Positions 1-10,297 are shown, counted from the first letter of the stretch. The stretch is DNA of 64,000 bases from Paracoccus beibuensis (GCF_026162625.1 NZ_JAOTBD010000001.1:62001-126000), one strand, 5' to 3'. A program made the numbers and translations. The notes: generated from the letters alone by a model not told the origin.

Positions 1-354
1 TGTTCTTTGTCTTCTGGAGCGTCCGGCACAAGTTCCAGTGCCGCGCCCATCATGGCCAGTATCCGCGCATCAACGGCGTCGGTCTTGGCTCGTGTTCCGC
101 GGGCTTGGGCAAAGCGGCGGTTGCAACGAGTTTACCTTCACCAGAGGCAAGATTTCGGCAAAATGACGTTCAAGCGCAGCGTGATTTGCACCAGTCGCCG
201 CAAAAACAACAAGCTCTGGCATCTGCTTGCCGATCCAACGGCGCAGCGCGCGCAGGCCGCCCGCAGAATTGGGAAACTGCGCCGCCTTATCGGTGCTCAG
301 GCGGCAAGCATCGAGCGTGGCTTTCGAGATGTCTATTCCGATGGTATCCTTCAT
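1..354 (-). pseudogene. IS110-family transposase, frameshifted and cut by window edge
   Basis: The first about 70 residues read from 354 have the IS110 N-terminus: an early GIDISK (first catalytic Asp of the DEDD domain), then VVFAATGANHAALERHF, close to the family VFEATG.YH pattern, and VKVNSL. After that the frame runs out at 70, but the next frame continues the family signature as RRFAQARGTRAKTDAVDARIL down to position 1. One base is therefore missing near 130. Intact IS110 transposases are about 320-340 residues, so the rest lies outside the window. It is the only mobile-element gene seen here and lies downstream of the urt genes. The element boundary cannot be placed because IS110 elements usually lack clear terminal inverted repeats. 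Family call fairly secure; inactive status inferred from the shift. Confidence 0.75.
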
Positions 355-867
355 CGTCTTCGCGTGTCTTATGCTTGCCGTAGAGGGCTTAGCGCCGCTC
401 TGTATCCTTCCAGGCCCCAGGCGAAGACGATGGCTGATCAGACTTTAAAACGGTCCCTCACGACCAGGCGTTTGACGATCCAGCCACCGCCAATGCACGC
501 ATGCATGGCGTGGCGTGCAGTGGCTCTTCTTCGCGTAAGAGCCGGGATCGGCATAAGACAAGCCTTGAGCGTCCGGACCAAGATGTTTCGCCGAAATCTC
601 GCGACTCCGCGCCTGCACAACGCCGCCAAAAGGTTCTTGCGACATCTGCGCGTTCCGGCTCGGGGGGGGGGGGACGGTCATCGTTGATCCTGATGCCTGC
701 AAGCGTTGCGGTTCGACCCTGCGCAAGACATGCGGAGGGGCGGTGCGGTAAAGAACGGGTGCAGTGCCCGGCGGCGAAAGCTGTTGCTGCCGATGCGCCT
801 GGCACGCTGCGCGGGCCGTGCGAGTGCACGCCATTCGGCAGGGCCGGGCGCGACTGTCGCGGGCCGA
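355..867. other. Intergenic stretch without a recognisable gene
   Basis: About 510 bp between the IS110 start codon and the urtE stop codon. Open frames on both strands translate to Arg- and Ala-rich sequence with no family resemblance I can name. The part next to 354 is probably the left end of the IS110 element. A run of ten G lies near 661-670, which is a weak point for sequencing. It may be decayed DNA left by insertion. Confidence 0.5.
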
Positions 868-1575
868 TCATGCGGCGGCGTGTCCGGCCAAGCGGGCGTG
901 CAGATCCTCGCGCCGCAGCGAAGTCTTCGGGCCCTGAACGACCGCACGGCCACGCTCCATCACCAGGAAATCGTCGCCGAGGCTCCAGGCGAAGTCGAAG
1001 AACTGCTCGACCAGAACGATCGCCATGTCACCGCGGTCGCGAAGCGCGGCGATGACGCGGCCGATCTGGGCGATGATGTTGGGCTGGATGCCCTCGGTCG
1101 GCTCGTCCAGCAGCAGGATGCGGGGTTTGGTGATCAGCGCGCGGGCGATGGCCAGCTGCTGCTGCTGGCCACCGGACAGGTCGCCGCCGCGCCGGTGGAA
1201 CATGTCGGCCAGGATCGGGAAGCTGTCGAAGATCTCGTCGGCGATGCGGCGGTCGGCGCGGGGCAGGCAGGCGAGCCCGGTCTCCATGTTCTCTCGCACC
1301 GTCAGCATCGGAAAGATCGCCCGCCCTTGCGGGACATAGCCCACACCAAGCCGAGCCATCTTTTGGGCGGTCAGACGGCCAAGCGGCTTGCCGTCCAGCG
1401 TCATCTCTCGGCCAGACCGGGGATGCCGGCCTGCCAGCAGGTTCATCAGCGAGGTCTTGCCGACCCCATTGTTGCCCATCACGCAGGTGACGGCGCCGGG
1501 GCGGGCATTGATGTCGATGCCGTGCAGGATCTGGCTGCCGCCGTAATGCAGGGTCAGGTTCGTCGCGTTCAACAT
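868..1575 (-). CDS. urtE: Urea ABC transporter, ATP-binding subunit UrtE
   Basis: 235-residue ABC ATPase of the branched-chain amino acid (LivF) type, one of two ATPases powering urea uptake in the UrtABCDE system. Visible motifs: Walker A GNNGVGKTS near residue 35, signature LSGGQQQQLAIARAL, Walker B ILLLDEPTEGIQPNI, and the switch His region IVLVEQ. The EGIQPNI wording after Walker B is characteristic of UrtE and LivF. It starts 1 bp after urtD ends and is the last gene of the ure-urt operon. Length is normal for the family (about 230). Urea specificity rests on context with urtBCD and urease. Confidence 0.93.
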   Translation of the reverse strand: MLNATNLTLHYGGSQILHGIDINARPGAVTCVMGNNGVGKTSLMNLLAGRHPRSGREMTLDGKPLGRLTAQKMARLGVGYVPQGRAIFPMLTVRENMETGLACLPRADRRIADEIFDSFPILADMFHRRGGDLSGGQQQQLAIARALITKPRILLLDEPTEGIQPNIIAQIGRVIAALRDRGDMAIVLVEQFFDFAWSLGDDFLVMERGRAVVQGPKTSLRREDLHARLAGHAAA

Positions 1576-1576
1576 C

Positions 1577-2317
1577 CTATCGCCCCAAATAGACGTCGAT
1601 GACGTCGGGATTGCGGGTCACGTGATCCAAGCTGCCCTCGGCCAGGACCGACCCCTGGTGCAGCACGGTCACCTTGCAGTTCAGGCGGCGCACGAAGTCC
1701 ATGTCGTGTTCCACGACCACCACCGCCCGCGTTTCCGCCAGCTTGCAAAGCAGCGTCGTCGTCTGTTCCCGTTCCGCCAGGGTCATTCCGGCGGCAGGTT
1801 CGTCGACCAGCAGCAGGCGGGGGGCCGAGGCCAGCAGCATGCCGATCTCCAGCCACTGCTTCTGGCCGTGGCTCAGCTCGCCTGCGCGGCGGGTCAGCTG
1901 TGACGACAGGCCGACCTCTTCGGCCAGCGCCTCGACGCGGACCTGCGAGGCGCGGGACGGCCGCCAGCGCAGGACCGCGAACGGTCCGCGAGGGGCCTTC
2001 AGCGCCATGGTCAGGTTCTCGGCGACGGTCTGGTCCTCGAAGACGGTAGGGCGCTGGAACTTGCGGCCGATGCCGGCGCGGGCGATCTGCGCCTCGTTCA
2101 TCTTCAGAAGCGAGCGGCTGCCTTCGCCGAAATGCACGTCGCCCTCGTCCGGCGTGGTCTTGCCGGTCACGATGTCCATGAAGGTTGTCTTGCCCGCGCC
2201 GTTGGGGCCGATGACGGCCCGCAATTCGGCCGCGTTGATGGAGAACGACAGGTTGTTGATCGCCTTGAACCCGTCGAAGGACTTGCTGATGCCGCTGACT
2301 TCCAGAAGCGCGCTCAT
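1577..2317 (-). CDS. urtD: Urea ABC transporter, ATP-binding subunit UrtD
   Basis: 246-residue LivG-type ABC ATPase, the partner of UrtE on the cytoplasmic side of the urea permease. It shows Walker A GPNGAGKTTFMD, the altered signature LSHGQKQWLEIGMLL, which is typical of UrtD rather than LivG, and Walker B LLLVDEPAAGMT. The NLTMALK region and FQRPTVFED Q-loop are intact. Its ATG overlaps the end of urtC by 4 bp, indicating translational coupling. No frameshift is visible. Confidence 0.93.
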   Translation of the reverse strand: MSALLEVSGISKSFDGFKAINNLSFSINAAELRAVIGPNGAGKTTFMDIVTGKTTPDEGDVHFGEGSRSLLKMNEAQIARAGIGRKFQRPTVFEDQTVAENLTMALKAPRGPFAVLRWRPSRASQVRVEALAEEVGLSSQLTRRAGELSHGQKQWLEIGMLLASAPRLLLVDEPAAGMTLAEREQTTTLLCKLAETRAVVVVEHDMDFVRRLNCKVTVLHQGSVLAEGSLDHVTRNPDVIDVYLGR

Positions 2318-3507
2318 GCCTCGGCCTCCTTGTGGTGGCGGGCCTTGCGCGGCGGGCCCATGCGGCGGTCAAAGATGCCGGCGATGCCGTTGGGCGCGAA
2401 CAGCGTGACCAGCACGAAGGACAGGCCAAGCGCCACCTGCCACCAGTCCACCCAGTTCACCACATAGACGCCCAGGTTCAGGTCGGGTGCCCGCCCGCCG
2501 GTGAACCAGCTGGACAGCAGCGACACGACAACGGCCCCGATAACTGCTCCGTAAAGCCGCCCGCGACCGCCGATGGCCACCCAGACTGCCAGATGGATCG
2601 AGGCGATGGGCATCAGCTCTGCCGGGTTGATGATGCCCGCCTGCGGGTAATAGAGCGCCCCCGCCACGGCGGTGATCATTGCGGCCAGGGTGAAGACGAC
2701 CAGCTTGAACCCCTCGACCGGGTAGCCCAGGAACCGCACGCGGGTCTGATCGTCGCGAATGGCACGGATCACGCTGCCGAACTTGCCGCTGACCAGCCAG
2801 GCCGCCAGCAGGTAAAAAATCGCCAAGGCCCCGGCGGAGGTCCAGAGGAGCCAGACCGACAGCGTCGCTTGGTCGACCCCCTCCAGACCCGGCAGGTTTT
2901 GCAGGCCCGACAGCCCGTTGTTGCCGCGAAAGCCGCTGTCGTTCTGAAACAGCCAAAGCGCCAGCGTCATCGCCTGTGTCAGGATCGACAGATAGACGCC
3001 GTTCACCCGGCTGCGGAACGCGAGCCAGCCGAAGACCAGCGCCAGCAGCCCGGGCACCAAGGCGACCAGAAGCATCTGCAGCGGCAGGGAATGTGCAAAG
3101 CTCCAGACCGAGGGAAGGTCGGCGCTGCCGACGACGCCGAAGATCTGGTTGGCGGTGGCCTGTTGCAGCTCCAGCACGGTGGGGGGGATCGGGTTCTGGG
3201 CCAGCTGGACGGCGACGATGCCTTCCGTCCGGGCATACATCAGCCATTGGCCAATCATGTAGCCGCCAAGCGCGAAGAACGCCATCTGCCCCAGTGACAG
3301 GATGCCGAGATAGCCCCAGACCAGGTCCATGGCTATGGCGGCCAGCGCCAGGCACAGCGTCATGCCGAAGACCTTGACCGCCGATGTCGGGGTGACGCCC
3401 GACCCGTAGGCGTGGCTGAGCGTCGTGACCGTGGCGGTGAAGACCGCCAGCACCGCCAGCACGACCAGGACGGGGGGGTTCTGCAAAATGAACGGCTTGC
3501 GGGTCAT
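2314..3507 (-). CDS. urtC: Urea ABC transporter, permease subunit UrtC
   Basis: 397-residue LivM-type inner-membrane permease with repeated hydrophobic segments starting near residue 13. The sequence GYLGILSLGQMAFFALGGYMIG and the later GYPVEGFKLVVFTLAAMITAVAGALYYPQAGIINP are typical of UrtC. The long loop near residues 120-150 between helices also fits. It pairs with UrtB to form the transmembrane channel. The start lies directly after the urtB stop. It looks intact, unlike its partner urtB upstream. Confidence 0.92.
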   Translation of the reverse strand: MTRKPFILQNPPVLVVLAVLAVFTATVTTLSHAYGSGVTPTSAVKVFGMTLCLALAAIAMDLVWGYLGILSLGQMAFFALGGYMIGQWLMYARTEGIVAVQLAQNPIPPTVLELQQATANQIFGVVGSADLPSVWSFAHSLPLQMLLVALVPGLLALVFGWLAFRSRVNGVYLSILTQAMTLALWLFQNDSGFRGNNGLSGLQNLPGLEGVDQATLSVWLLWTSAGALAIFYLLAAWLVSGKFGSVIRAIRDDQTRVRFLGYPVEGFKLVVFTLAAMITAVAGALYYPQAGIINPAELMPIASIHLAVWVAIGGRGRLYGAVIGAVVVSLLSSWFTGGRAPDLNLGVYVVNWVDWWQVALGLSFVLVTLFAPNGIAGIFDRRMGPPRKARHHKEAEA

Positions 3508-3508
3508 G

Positions 3509-4713
3509 TCACGCCTCGGCTGCGCGGCCGCGCTGCAGGATGATGCCGCGGGGCCTGAACTGAATGAAGATGATGATGAACAGGATCATGAAGGTCTGCG
3601 CCGCCAGCGTGTTGGCGGGGTTCAGCGATTCGATGACCTTCGACAGCCCGCCGATCAGCGTGGCCCCGGCCAGCGTGCCCCAGATGTTGCCCACACCACC
3701 CACGACCACGGTCATGAAGCTTTGCACGATATAGCCCTGGCCCAGCTCCGACGTGACCTGGGCGAAAAGACCGATGGCGATGCCCGCGATGCCGGCGATG
3801 CCCGAGCCGAGGCCGAATGTCAGCATGGCAATGCGGTCGGGGTTGATGCCCATGCTGGCGGCCATGCCGGGGTTCTGGGTGACGGCGCGGACCTCCAGCC
3901 CCAGGCGGGTGCGCTTCACGATGAAGAGGAAGAGGCTCAGGAAAATCAGCGCCAAAACGAAGATCGCCACGCGGATCGAACTGATCCCGATCACGTCGTT
4001 GACCTTGATCGACCCCTCCAGCCAGGCGGCGAGGTCAGGGGCCGGGCCTGCGTGCCAAAGATGTTCTTGGCCAGCTGCTGCAGAGCGATGGACACGCCGA
4101 ATGTCGCCAGCAGCGTTTCCAGCGGGCGATGGGTCAGGTGGCGGATCACCAGCCGATAAAGGACCACCCCCGCCCCGAAGGTCACCGCAAATGCCAGGGG
4201 CAGCGCCACGATCAGCGACAGCGTGCGGTCGGAGATCAGCGTCTGCACGGTGTATCCGGTATAGGCGCCCATCATGATGAATTCGCCATGCGCCATGTTG
4301 ATGACGCGCATCACGCCGAAGGTCACGGCCAGCCCGATGGCGGCCAGGAAATAGATCGAGGCCAGGGACAGCGCGTCCAGCCCCAGGTCGATGCCCTTCA
4401 TCGCGCCAAGCCGGACCTGCGCGCGGGTCCGGGCGGCCTTGGCGGCATCCGTCACGGCGGGGTCGGCTTCGGCGTAAAGCTGGAAGAAGCGGCTGGCCTC
4501 CAGCGCGGCCGCGGCCTCGGCCTCGGTCGCGGCGGGGGGGACTGTGCCGGCGGCCTCCAGGGCCTCATGGGCGCGGTCGCGGGCCTCGGGCGAGGGCAGG
4601 TCGGCCACCGGAACGCCGCCGACATGGCCGTCGTCGATGTGCTGGGCCAGAAGCGCGCGCAGCCCGTCGCGCGTCAGCGGCGGCTGCAGCAGGTCCTGCT
4701 GCACCAGCTGCAC
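3509..4713 (-). pseudogene. urtB: Urea ABC transporter permease UrtB, frameshifted, 5' end abnormal
   Basis: LivH-type permease partner of UrtC, split over two frames. The first part (from 4713) contains GLAVTFGVMRVINMAHGEFIMMGAYTGY and NIFGTQARPLTSP, then runs to an early stop near 3991. The other frame resumes as AWLEGSIKVNDVIGISSIRV and continues to GLGSGIAGIAGIAIGLFAQV and IIIFIQFRPRGI. Restoring one base near 4028-4029 rebuilds one protein of about 401 residues. The first standard start, GTG at 4713, has no Shine-Dalgarno. The in-frame codons before it run straight back to the ureG stop with no other start and no signal peptide. The lesion may be real or a sequencing indel. No urtA lies between ureG and urtB. 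Confidence 0.82.
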
Positions 4714-4854
4714 CAGGGCGGCGTCGCGCGAAAGGTCATTGTCGCCGGGCGTCAGTTCGTGGGCGACATTGGTGCCTTCCGGCGGCTCGGTCGGGGCGGT
4801 GACTGGCGCACCAATGGGCAGCGGGCAGGTCGGGTGCCCGCTGCGCAGGCAGCG

Positions 4855-5478
4855 TCAGGTCGGCTGCAAGGTCAGACCGCCTTCGGTGACGAGGAACTCG
4901 ACGACCTGCCCGACGCCGCCGCCGTGGCGCAGCTGGGCCATGACGACGGGGCGGGGGCCGCGTGCCTCATGTGCATCCTTTTCTAGCAGCGCCACGTCGA
5001 CGCCGACATGCGGGGCCAGGTCGGTCTTGTTCACGACCAGCAGGTCAGACCTCGCCAGCCCCGGCCCGCGCTTGCGGGGAATGTCCTGCCCCGCCGCCGT
5101 GTCGATCACATAGATCGTCAGGTCGGCCAGTTCCGGGCTGAAGGTCGCGGCCAGGTTGTCGCCGCCCGATTCGATCAGGATCAGCTCCAGGTCCGGGAAA
5201 GCCGCGTTCAGGTCGGCAATGGCGGCCAGGTTGATGCTGGCATCCTCGCGGATGGCGGTATGGGGGCAGCCGCCGGTCTCGACGCCCCTGATCCGGTCGA
5301 CGGGCAGGACCTGGGCGCGCATCAGCGCCTCGGCATCCTCGCGGGTATAGATGTCGTTGGTGACGACGGCCATGGACAGGCGCGGTGCCAGCGCGCGGGC
5401 CAGTTGTTCGGTCAGCGTGGTCTTGCCCGCGCCGACGGGGCCGCCGATGCCGACGCGCAGAGGTCCGTGAAGGCTCAT
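4855..5478 (-). CDS. ureG: Urease accessory GTPase UreG
   Basis: 207-residue SIMIBI-class GTPase that drives nickel insertion into urease together with UreF, UreD and UreE. The P-loop [11 protein letters not shown] lies near residues 12-22, followed by [11 protein letters not shown]. The nickel/zinc-binding CPH motif is in [15 protein letters not shown], and [17 protein letters not shown] holds the NKxD guanine-specificity motif. The ATG overlaps the ureF stop (ATGA). The C-terminus ends [20 protein letters not shown]. The TGA stop lies in the same frame as the urtB region that follows, which matters for the urtB 5' problem. Confidence 0.96.
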   Translation of the reverse strand: MSLHGPLRVGIGGPVGAGKTTLTEQLARALAPRLSMAVVTNDIYTREDAEALMRAQVLPVDRIRGVETGGCPHTAIREDASINLAAIADLNAAFPDLELILIESGGDNLAATFSPELADLTIYVIDTAAGQDIPRKRGPGLARSDLLVVNKTDLAPHVGVDVALLEKDAHEARGPRPVVMAQLRHGGGVGQVVEFLVTEGGLTLQPT

Positions 5479-6116
5479 GAGCGGAAGATCCTTGTTGTCA
5501 TGGTTTCGTGGCGCATGGCGGCCATCTCGGCCCCCCAGGCGGTGCTGGCCAGATCGGCCTCGGAGGCGTCCTGGGCCACCTTGGCGCGGGCGGTGATGCG
5601 GGGCTGCAGATCGGCCAGCATCCCTTGCCCCTCGACGGGGCCGAGGGGCAGGAAACGGACGGCCGCGCTGATCAGGCTGGCCGCCTGCGATTGCCCAAAG
5701 GCGGCGATGATCTCGGAAGCCGGCAGGGGCATGGCGGCGCAGGCGCGGCCGAAGGCCACGGGCAGAACGGCAGGGGGTTGCGCGGTTCCCGTCAGCGCCG
5801 CGACATTGGCCGCAAAGGCGGTGCCCTGTTCCACCGTCTCGGCCAGCCGCTGGCGGGACAGGCAGGCGGCGCGGGCCAGATCGTCCAGCGCCCGGTGATC
5901 CGCGCCCGGCCGCAGGGACAAAGCGACCAGCACTGCATCGGTCCAGCCCGCGCCGTGATCCAGCCAGTCCGCCAGCCATTGCGGCAGCGTTGCGCGCGTC
6001 ACCAGCCCCGCATCCATCGCCCATTCCAGCCCCTGCGACCAGGCGAACCCGCCCACCGGAAAGGCGGGCGACAGCATCTGCCACAGCCGCAGGCGCGCCG
6101 CGTCAGCCGTGCACAT
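5475..6116 (-). CDS. ureF: Urease accessory protein UreF
   Basis: About 213 residues, all-helical accessory protein that binds the UreD-urease complex and gates GTP use by UreG. Diagnostic sequence: [25 protein letters not shown] at the N-terminus and a conserved Ala-rich helical body. The start is taken at the ATG at 6116 (MCTADAARL), 14 bp inside ureE; an ATG at 6128 (MPRAM) is a close alternative. The longer open frame upstream is only ureE read in another frame. The end overlaps ureG by 4 bp. Confidence 0.93.
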   Translation of the reverse strand: MCTADAARLRLWQMLSPAFPVGGFAWSQGLEWAMDAGLVTRATLPQWLADWLDHGAGWTDAVLVALSLRPGADHRALDDLARAACLSRQRLAETVEQGTAFAANVAALTGTAQPPAVLPVAFGRACAAMPLPASEIIAAFGQSQAASLISAAVRFLPLGPVEGQGMLADLQPRITARAKVAQDASEADLASTAWGAEMAAMRHETMTTRIFRS

Positions 6117-6600
6117 GGCCCGGGGCATGGGTGTGGTGATCCTCGCCCGCGCCGTGCGGGTGGCCATGGTCATGCCCGAAGGTGCGGCCATGACCATAGG
6201 CGCCGCCTTCCGGGCGGAAGGGGATGTCCTTGTGGCTGATCTCGGCCCCCAGCTTGCGCAGCATCGCCTCCAGGACGTGATCCTGGCGGATGATCAGGCG
6301 ATCGGCCTCGATGCGGCAGGGGGTGTGGCGGTTGCCGATATGCCAAGCCAGGCGCGGCAGGTTGCCCCGGATGACCAGCACCGGCTCGGGCGCGGCGCGC
6401 ACGACGATCTGACGGCCGTCCGACAGCTCGAAGGCGTCGCCGTCGTCCAGGCTGGTCACCTCGGGCAGGTCGACCATGAAGTCGCCCCCGTCGAAGGTCA
6501 GGCGCTTGCGCCGCAGCAGGCGGCCTTCGTAATCCAGGCTGATCTCGCCGGCGAAAGGCGCGGGCGCGTTGCGGATGATGGCATGGGCGGTGGCGGTCAT
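6103..6600 (-). CDS. ureE: Urease accessory nickel chaperone UreE
   Basis: 165-residue nickel metallochaperone that delivers Ni to the UreDFG complex. N-terminal domain includes LDYEGRLLRRKRLTFDGGDFMVDLPE. The peptide-binding and metal domain carries WHIGNRHTPCRIEADRLIIRQDHVLEAMLRKLGA. The C-terminal tail is very His-rich (about 12 His in the last 35 residues, HGHGRTFGHDHGHPHG), a nickel store seen in many UreE. It follows ureC by about 15 bp and overlaps ureF. Confidence 0.95.
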   Translation of the reverse strand: MTATAHAIIRNAPAPFAGEISLDYEGRLLRRKRLTFDGGDFMVDLPEVTSLDDGDAFELSDGRQIVVRAAPEPVLVIRGNLPRLAWHIGNRHTPCRIEADRLIIRQDHVLEAMLRKLGAEISHKDIPFRPEGGAYGHGRTFGHDHGHPHGAGEDHHTHAPGHVHG

Positions 6601-6615
6601 GGGATGATCCTTCCC

Positions 6616-8301
6616 TCAATAGAGGAAATAGCGTTGCGCCAGCGGCAGCTCGGTCGCGGGCTCGCAGGTCAGAAGAACGCCGTCGGCGCGGACCTCGTAG
6701 GTTTCCGGGTCGACCTCGATGTCGGGCATGGCGTTGTTCAGGACCATGTCGGCCTTGCCGATGTCGCGGGTGTGTTCCACCGCGATCAGGGTCTTTTGCA
6801 GCGCCGATCCGGCCCCGGCCTCCAGCCCCGCCTGGCTGACGAAGAGGGCCGAGGCGCGGCGGTTGTGCCCCCACATGGGCCGCGAAAACATCGGCTGCAC
6901 GGGGATCGAGCCGTTCGGATCGCCCATCTGCGCCACGCTGATCTGACCGCCGACCAGCACCATCTCGGGCTTGGCGGCAAAGAAGGCGGGCGACCACAGG
7001 ACCAGGTCCGCGCGCTTGCCCGGCGCGATCGACCCGATATGCCGGCTGACCCCATGGGCGATGGCGGGGTTGATCGTGTATTTCGCGATATAGCGGCGGG
7101 CGCGCAGGTTGTCATTCTGCCCCTGCTCGCCGGGCAGGCGGCCGCGCTGGCGGCGCATCTTGTCGGCGGTCTGCCAGGTGCGGATGATCACCTCTCCGAT
7201 CCGGCCCATGGCTTGGCTGTCCGACGAGATCACGCTGAACGCACCAAGGTCGTGCAGGATGTCCTCGGCCGCGATGGTCTCGCGCCGGATGCGGGATTCG
7301 GCGAAGGCGACATCCTCGGGGACGCGGCGGTCAAGGTGGTGGCAGACCATCAGCATGTCGAGGTGTTCCTCGATCGTGTTGCCGGTATAGGGCCGCGTCG
7401 GGTTGGTCGACGACGGCAGCACGTTCGCCATGCCGACCATGCGGATGATGTCGGGGGCGTGCCCGCCGCCCGCGCCCTCGGTGTGATAGGCGTGGATGGC
7501 GCGGCCCGCGATGGCGGCCATCGTATCCTCGACAAAGCCCGATTCGTTCAGCGTGTCGGTGTGAATCATCACCTGCACGTCCATAACGTCGGCGACGGTC
7601 AGGCAGCAGTCGATGGCGGCGGGGGTGGTGCCCCAATCCTCGTGCAGCTTCAGCGCGCAGGCGCCGGCGCGGACCTGTTCCTCCAGCGGGGCCGCGACGC
7701 TGGCGTTGCCCTTGCCCGCGATGCCGATGTTGACGGGCAGGTCGGCGCAGGCCTCCAGCATGCGGGCGATGTGCCAAGGGCCGGGGGTGCAGGTCGTGGC
7801 CAGCGTGCCATGCGCGGGGCCGGTGCCGCCGCCAAGAAGCGTTGTGACCCCGGAATGCAGCGCGTGGTCCACCTGCTGCGGGCAGATATAGTGGATGTGG
7901 CAGTCGAAACCGCCGGGGGTCAGGATGCGGCCCTCTCCGGCGATGATCTCGGTTCCGGGGCCGATGATCAGGGTCACGCCCGGCTGGGTGTCGGGGTTGC
8001 CGGCCTTGCCGATCCCGGCGATGCGCCCGTCCTTCAGGCCCACATCGGCCTTGATGATGCCCTGGTGGTCGAACACCACGACGCCGGTGATCACCGTGTC
8101 CATGGCGCCGTCCGCGCGGGTGACTTGGGACTGGCCCATGCCGTCGCGCACGACCTTGCCGCCGCCGAACTTGACCTCCTCTCCCGCGATGGTCAGGTCG
8201 CGCTCGACCTCGATGAGGATCTCGGTATCGGCCAGGCGGATGCGGTCGCCGGTGGTGGGACCATAGAGCGCGGCATAATCGGCGCGGGACAGCGTCGTCA
8301 C
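6616..8301 (-). CDS. ureC: Urease alpha subunit UreC
   Basis: 561-residue catalytic subunit hydrolysing urea to ammonia and carbamate at a di-nickel site in the cytoplasm. Visible ligands and catalytic residues: HIH at 135-137 ([13 protein letters not shown]), the carbamylated Lys at about 218 in [12 protein letters not shown], His at about 247 in [16 protein letters not shown], His at about 273 in [14 protein letters not shown], and the catalytic His at about 321 in MVCHHLDR. All are intact, so the enzyme should be active. Length is close to the usual 566-572. The start overlaps the ureB stop by 4 bp. Confidence 0.98.
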   Translation of the reverse strand: MTTLSRADYAALYGPTTGDRIRLADTEILIEVERDLTIAGEEVKFGGGKVVRDGMGQSQVTRADGAMDTVITGVVVFDHQGIIKADVGLKDGRIAGIGKAGNPDTQPGVTLIIGPGTEIIAGEGRILTPGGFDCHIHYICPQQVDHALHSGVTTLLGGGTGPAHGTLATTCTPGPWHIARMLEACADLPVNIGIAGKGNASVAAPLEEQVRAGACALKLHEDWGTTPAAIDCCLTVADVMDVQVMIHTDTLNESGFVEDTMAAIAGRAIHAYHTEGAGGGHAPDIIRMVGMANVLPSSTNPTRPYTGNTIEEHLDMLMVCHHLDRRVPEDVAFAESRIRRETIAAEDILHDLGAFSVISSDSQAMGRIGEVIIRTWQTADKMRRQRGRLPGEQGQNDNLRARRYIAKYTINPAIAHGVSRHIGSIAPGKRADLVLWSPAFFAAKPEMVLVGGQISVAQMGDPNGSIPVQPMFSRPMWGHNRRASALFVSQAGLEAGAGSALQKTLIAVEHTRDIGKADMVLNNAMPDIEVDPETYEVRADGVLLTCEPATELPLAQRYFLY

Positions 8302-8603
8302 AGCGCACCCCCGATCTGGCCGCGAAAGCCGTGCACGATCCGGTCGCCCGCATAGCCCACCAAGGTGACCTGACGCGACTGGCCGGGCTCGAACCGCACG
8401 GCGGTGCCGGCGGGGATGGCCAGGCGCATGCCGCGCGCGGCGGCGCGGTCGAAATACAGCGCCGGGTTGGTTTCGGCGAAATGGTAATGGCTGCCGACCT
8501 GGATCGGCCGGTCGCCGGTATTGGCGATCATCAGCGTGATCGTCGCGCGCCCGTCGTTCAGCGCGATCTCGCCATCGGCGGGAAGGATCTCTCCGGGGAT
8601 CAT
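8298..8603 (-). CDS. ureB: Urease beta subunit UreB
   Basis: 101-residue structural subunit of the urease trimer. It begins [19 protein letters not shown] and contains the family core [39 protein letters not shown] and [15 protein letters not shown] longer open frame runs upstream, but that part is the ureJ region in another frame, so the ATG at 8603 is chosen. It lies just after the ureJ stop and overlaps ureC by 4 bp. Confidence 0.97.
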   Translation of the reverse strand: MIPGEILPADGEIALNDGRATITLMIANTGDRPIQVGSHYHFAETNPALYFDRAAARGMRLAIPAGTAVRFEPGQSRQVTLVGYAGDRIVHGFRGQIGGAL

Positions 8604-8604
8604 G

Positions 8605-9167
8605 TCAGCCGACCGCCAGCGCCAGGCCCGCCAGCGCGGTGCCGCCGCCCAGAACGCGCAGCTCCAGCCCCCGCGACAGCAGGCGGCCAAAGGCGATGCC
8701 GCCCAGGTGCAGCGCCATGGTCGCCAGCGCGAAGCCCGCCGCGTAGAGCCCAAGCCCCGTCGCCGGCCCCTCGGCCCCATGCGCCCAGCCATGGGCCGCG
8801 CCGAAGATGACCACCACCGGGACCAGCGCCTCCAAGGGCAGGCGCACGGCCATGGCGACCAGCACGCCCAGCACCACGACCGAGGCCAGGATCATCGGCT
8901 CGACCGCTGGCAGGCCCATGCCACCCGCGCCCATCGCGCCCCCCGCCAACATCGCGCCGACGAAGGTCGCCGGCAGCGCCCAAATTGCCCGCCCGCCCAG
9001 CTGTGCGGCCAGAAGGCCAAGCGTGACCATCGCCAGCAGGTGATCGACACCGCCCACCGGATGGGCCAGGCCGTGGATGAACTGGGCGTCATGAACGTGG
9101 CCGGGATGGGCCAGCGCGGTCCCCGGAAAAACTGCGGGCAGCAGCATGGAGGCAAGGATCAGGCGTT

Positions 9168-9171
<4 letters not shown>
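8605..9171 (-). CDS. ureJ: HupE/UreJ-family membrane protein, probable nickel permease
   Basis: 188-residue protein with an N-terminal signal-like stretch ([21 protein letters not shown]) and the HupE motif [34 protein letters not shown], followed by about five further hydrophobic helices. HAHGAEGP-like His residues recur in [11 protein letters not shown]. The family is linked to nickel uptake, and its place between ureA and ureB fits nickel supply for urease. The start at 9171 overlaps the ureA stop by 4 bp. The transported ion is inferred from family and context. Confidence 0.88.
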
Positions 9172-9482
<311 letters not shown>

Positions 9483-9484
9483 CG

Positions 9485-10297
9485 TCAGACCTGCCAGATG
9501 CGGGGAAGGGGATCGGGGCGCAGCGCCCCCAGAAGTCGGTTGATCTGCCGGCGCAGCGGCCAGCCGTCATCGGCCAGCATGCGGATCAACAGGCGGCCCG
9601 GTGGCGCGCTGGCGGCGGCACTGACGCCGGGTTCGTCCAGCGCCGCGCGGGCCTGCGGCAGAAGGTCCGGCGCATGGGGCGCGACCATGGCCAGCGTGGC
9701 CAGCGCGCGGGCGCCGCCCAGCATCGCCGGGCTGTCCAGCCGCGGCAGCGTGGCATCGTCCAGCGCCAGCGCGTCGTGAAGCAGGATGCGGCCCGCGCGG
9801 CGCACGATGCGGCGGTCGCGCAGGTGCAGGCGGGCCGGACGCTCGCCCATGGCGAGGCGGCCGAGGACCAGCATCTCCAGCAGCAGGCAGCCGGCATCTG
9901 GGGCAAGATCCACCGTTGTTTCCCGCTGCAGGCGCGCGCCGTCATAGAGGATCGTTTCCTGCGGCAGCCAGTCCAGCCACCCGCCGTCGCCCACCGACAG
10001 CGACACCTGCGCCGTTGCGGTGCCGTTGGCGCGATAGGCACGCTCGGCCGTCTGGGTCGTCGCCACCGCACGGGTGCATGGGCGCAGCGCGACGCCGAAG
10101 AACAGCCGATCGCCCGAGGCGAGTCCGCCGGATGTGTTCAGGAACACGATCTCTGGCAGGCCCGCCGTCATGCGCGGCAGCATCGTTTTGGCCGAGCCCC
10201 GCTGCGCCAAGTCGATCAGCCCGCGCGGGCCGATGACGACCTGCGCCGCGCCGTGGCTGCGCTGCATGCGGATCGTGGGGGTGGTGCTGTTGAACAT
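9485..10297 (-). CDS. ureD: Urease accessory protein UreD
   Basis: About 270 residues; scaffold that binds apo-urease and recruits UreF and UreG during nickel insertion. Recognised by [34 protein letters not shown] and [26 protein letters not shown] place the start at the ATG at 10297 ([16 protein letters not shown]). The open frame extends 18 residues further to 10351, and an internal ATG at 10270 is also possible. It is the first gene of the ure-urt operon. No convincing promoter was found in the 128 bp upstream. Confidence 0.92.
   Translation of the reverse strand: MFNSTTPTIRMQRSHGAAQVVIGPRGLIDLAQRGSAKTMLPRMTAGLPEIVFLNTSGGLASGDRLFFGVALRPCTRAVATTQTAERAYRANGTATAQVSLSVGDGGWLDWLPQETILYDGARLQRETTVDLAPDAGCLLLEMLVLGRLAMGERPARLHLRDRRIVRRAGRILLHDALALDDATLPRLDSPAMLGGARALATLAMVAPHAPDLLPQARAALDEPGVSAAASAPPGRLLIRMLADDGWPLRRQINRLLGALRPDPLPRIWQV

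Noticed and set aside
6109-8355. Open frame of 748 residues on the plus strand opposite ureE and ureC
   Set aside because: Antisense shadow of ureC and ureE in GC-rich DNA. Composition is Gly, Arg, Asp and His rich without any domain, while the minus strand encodes clear urease subunits.
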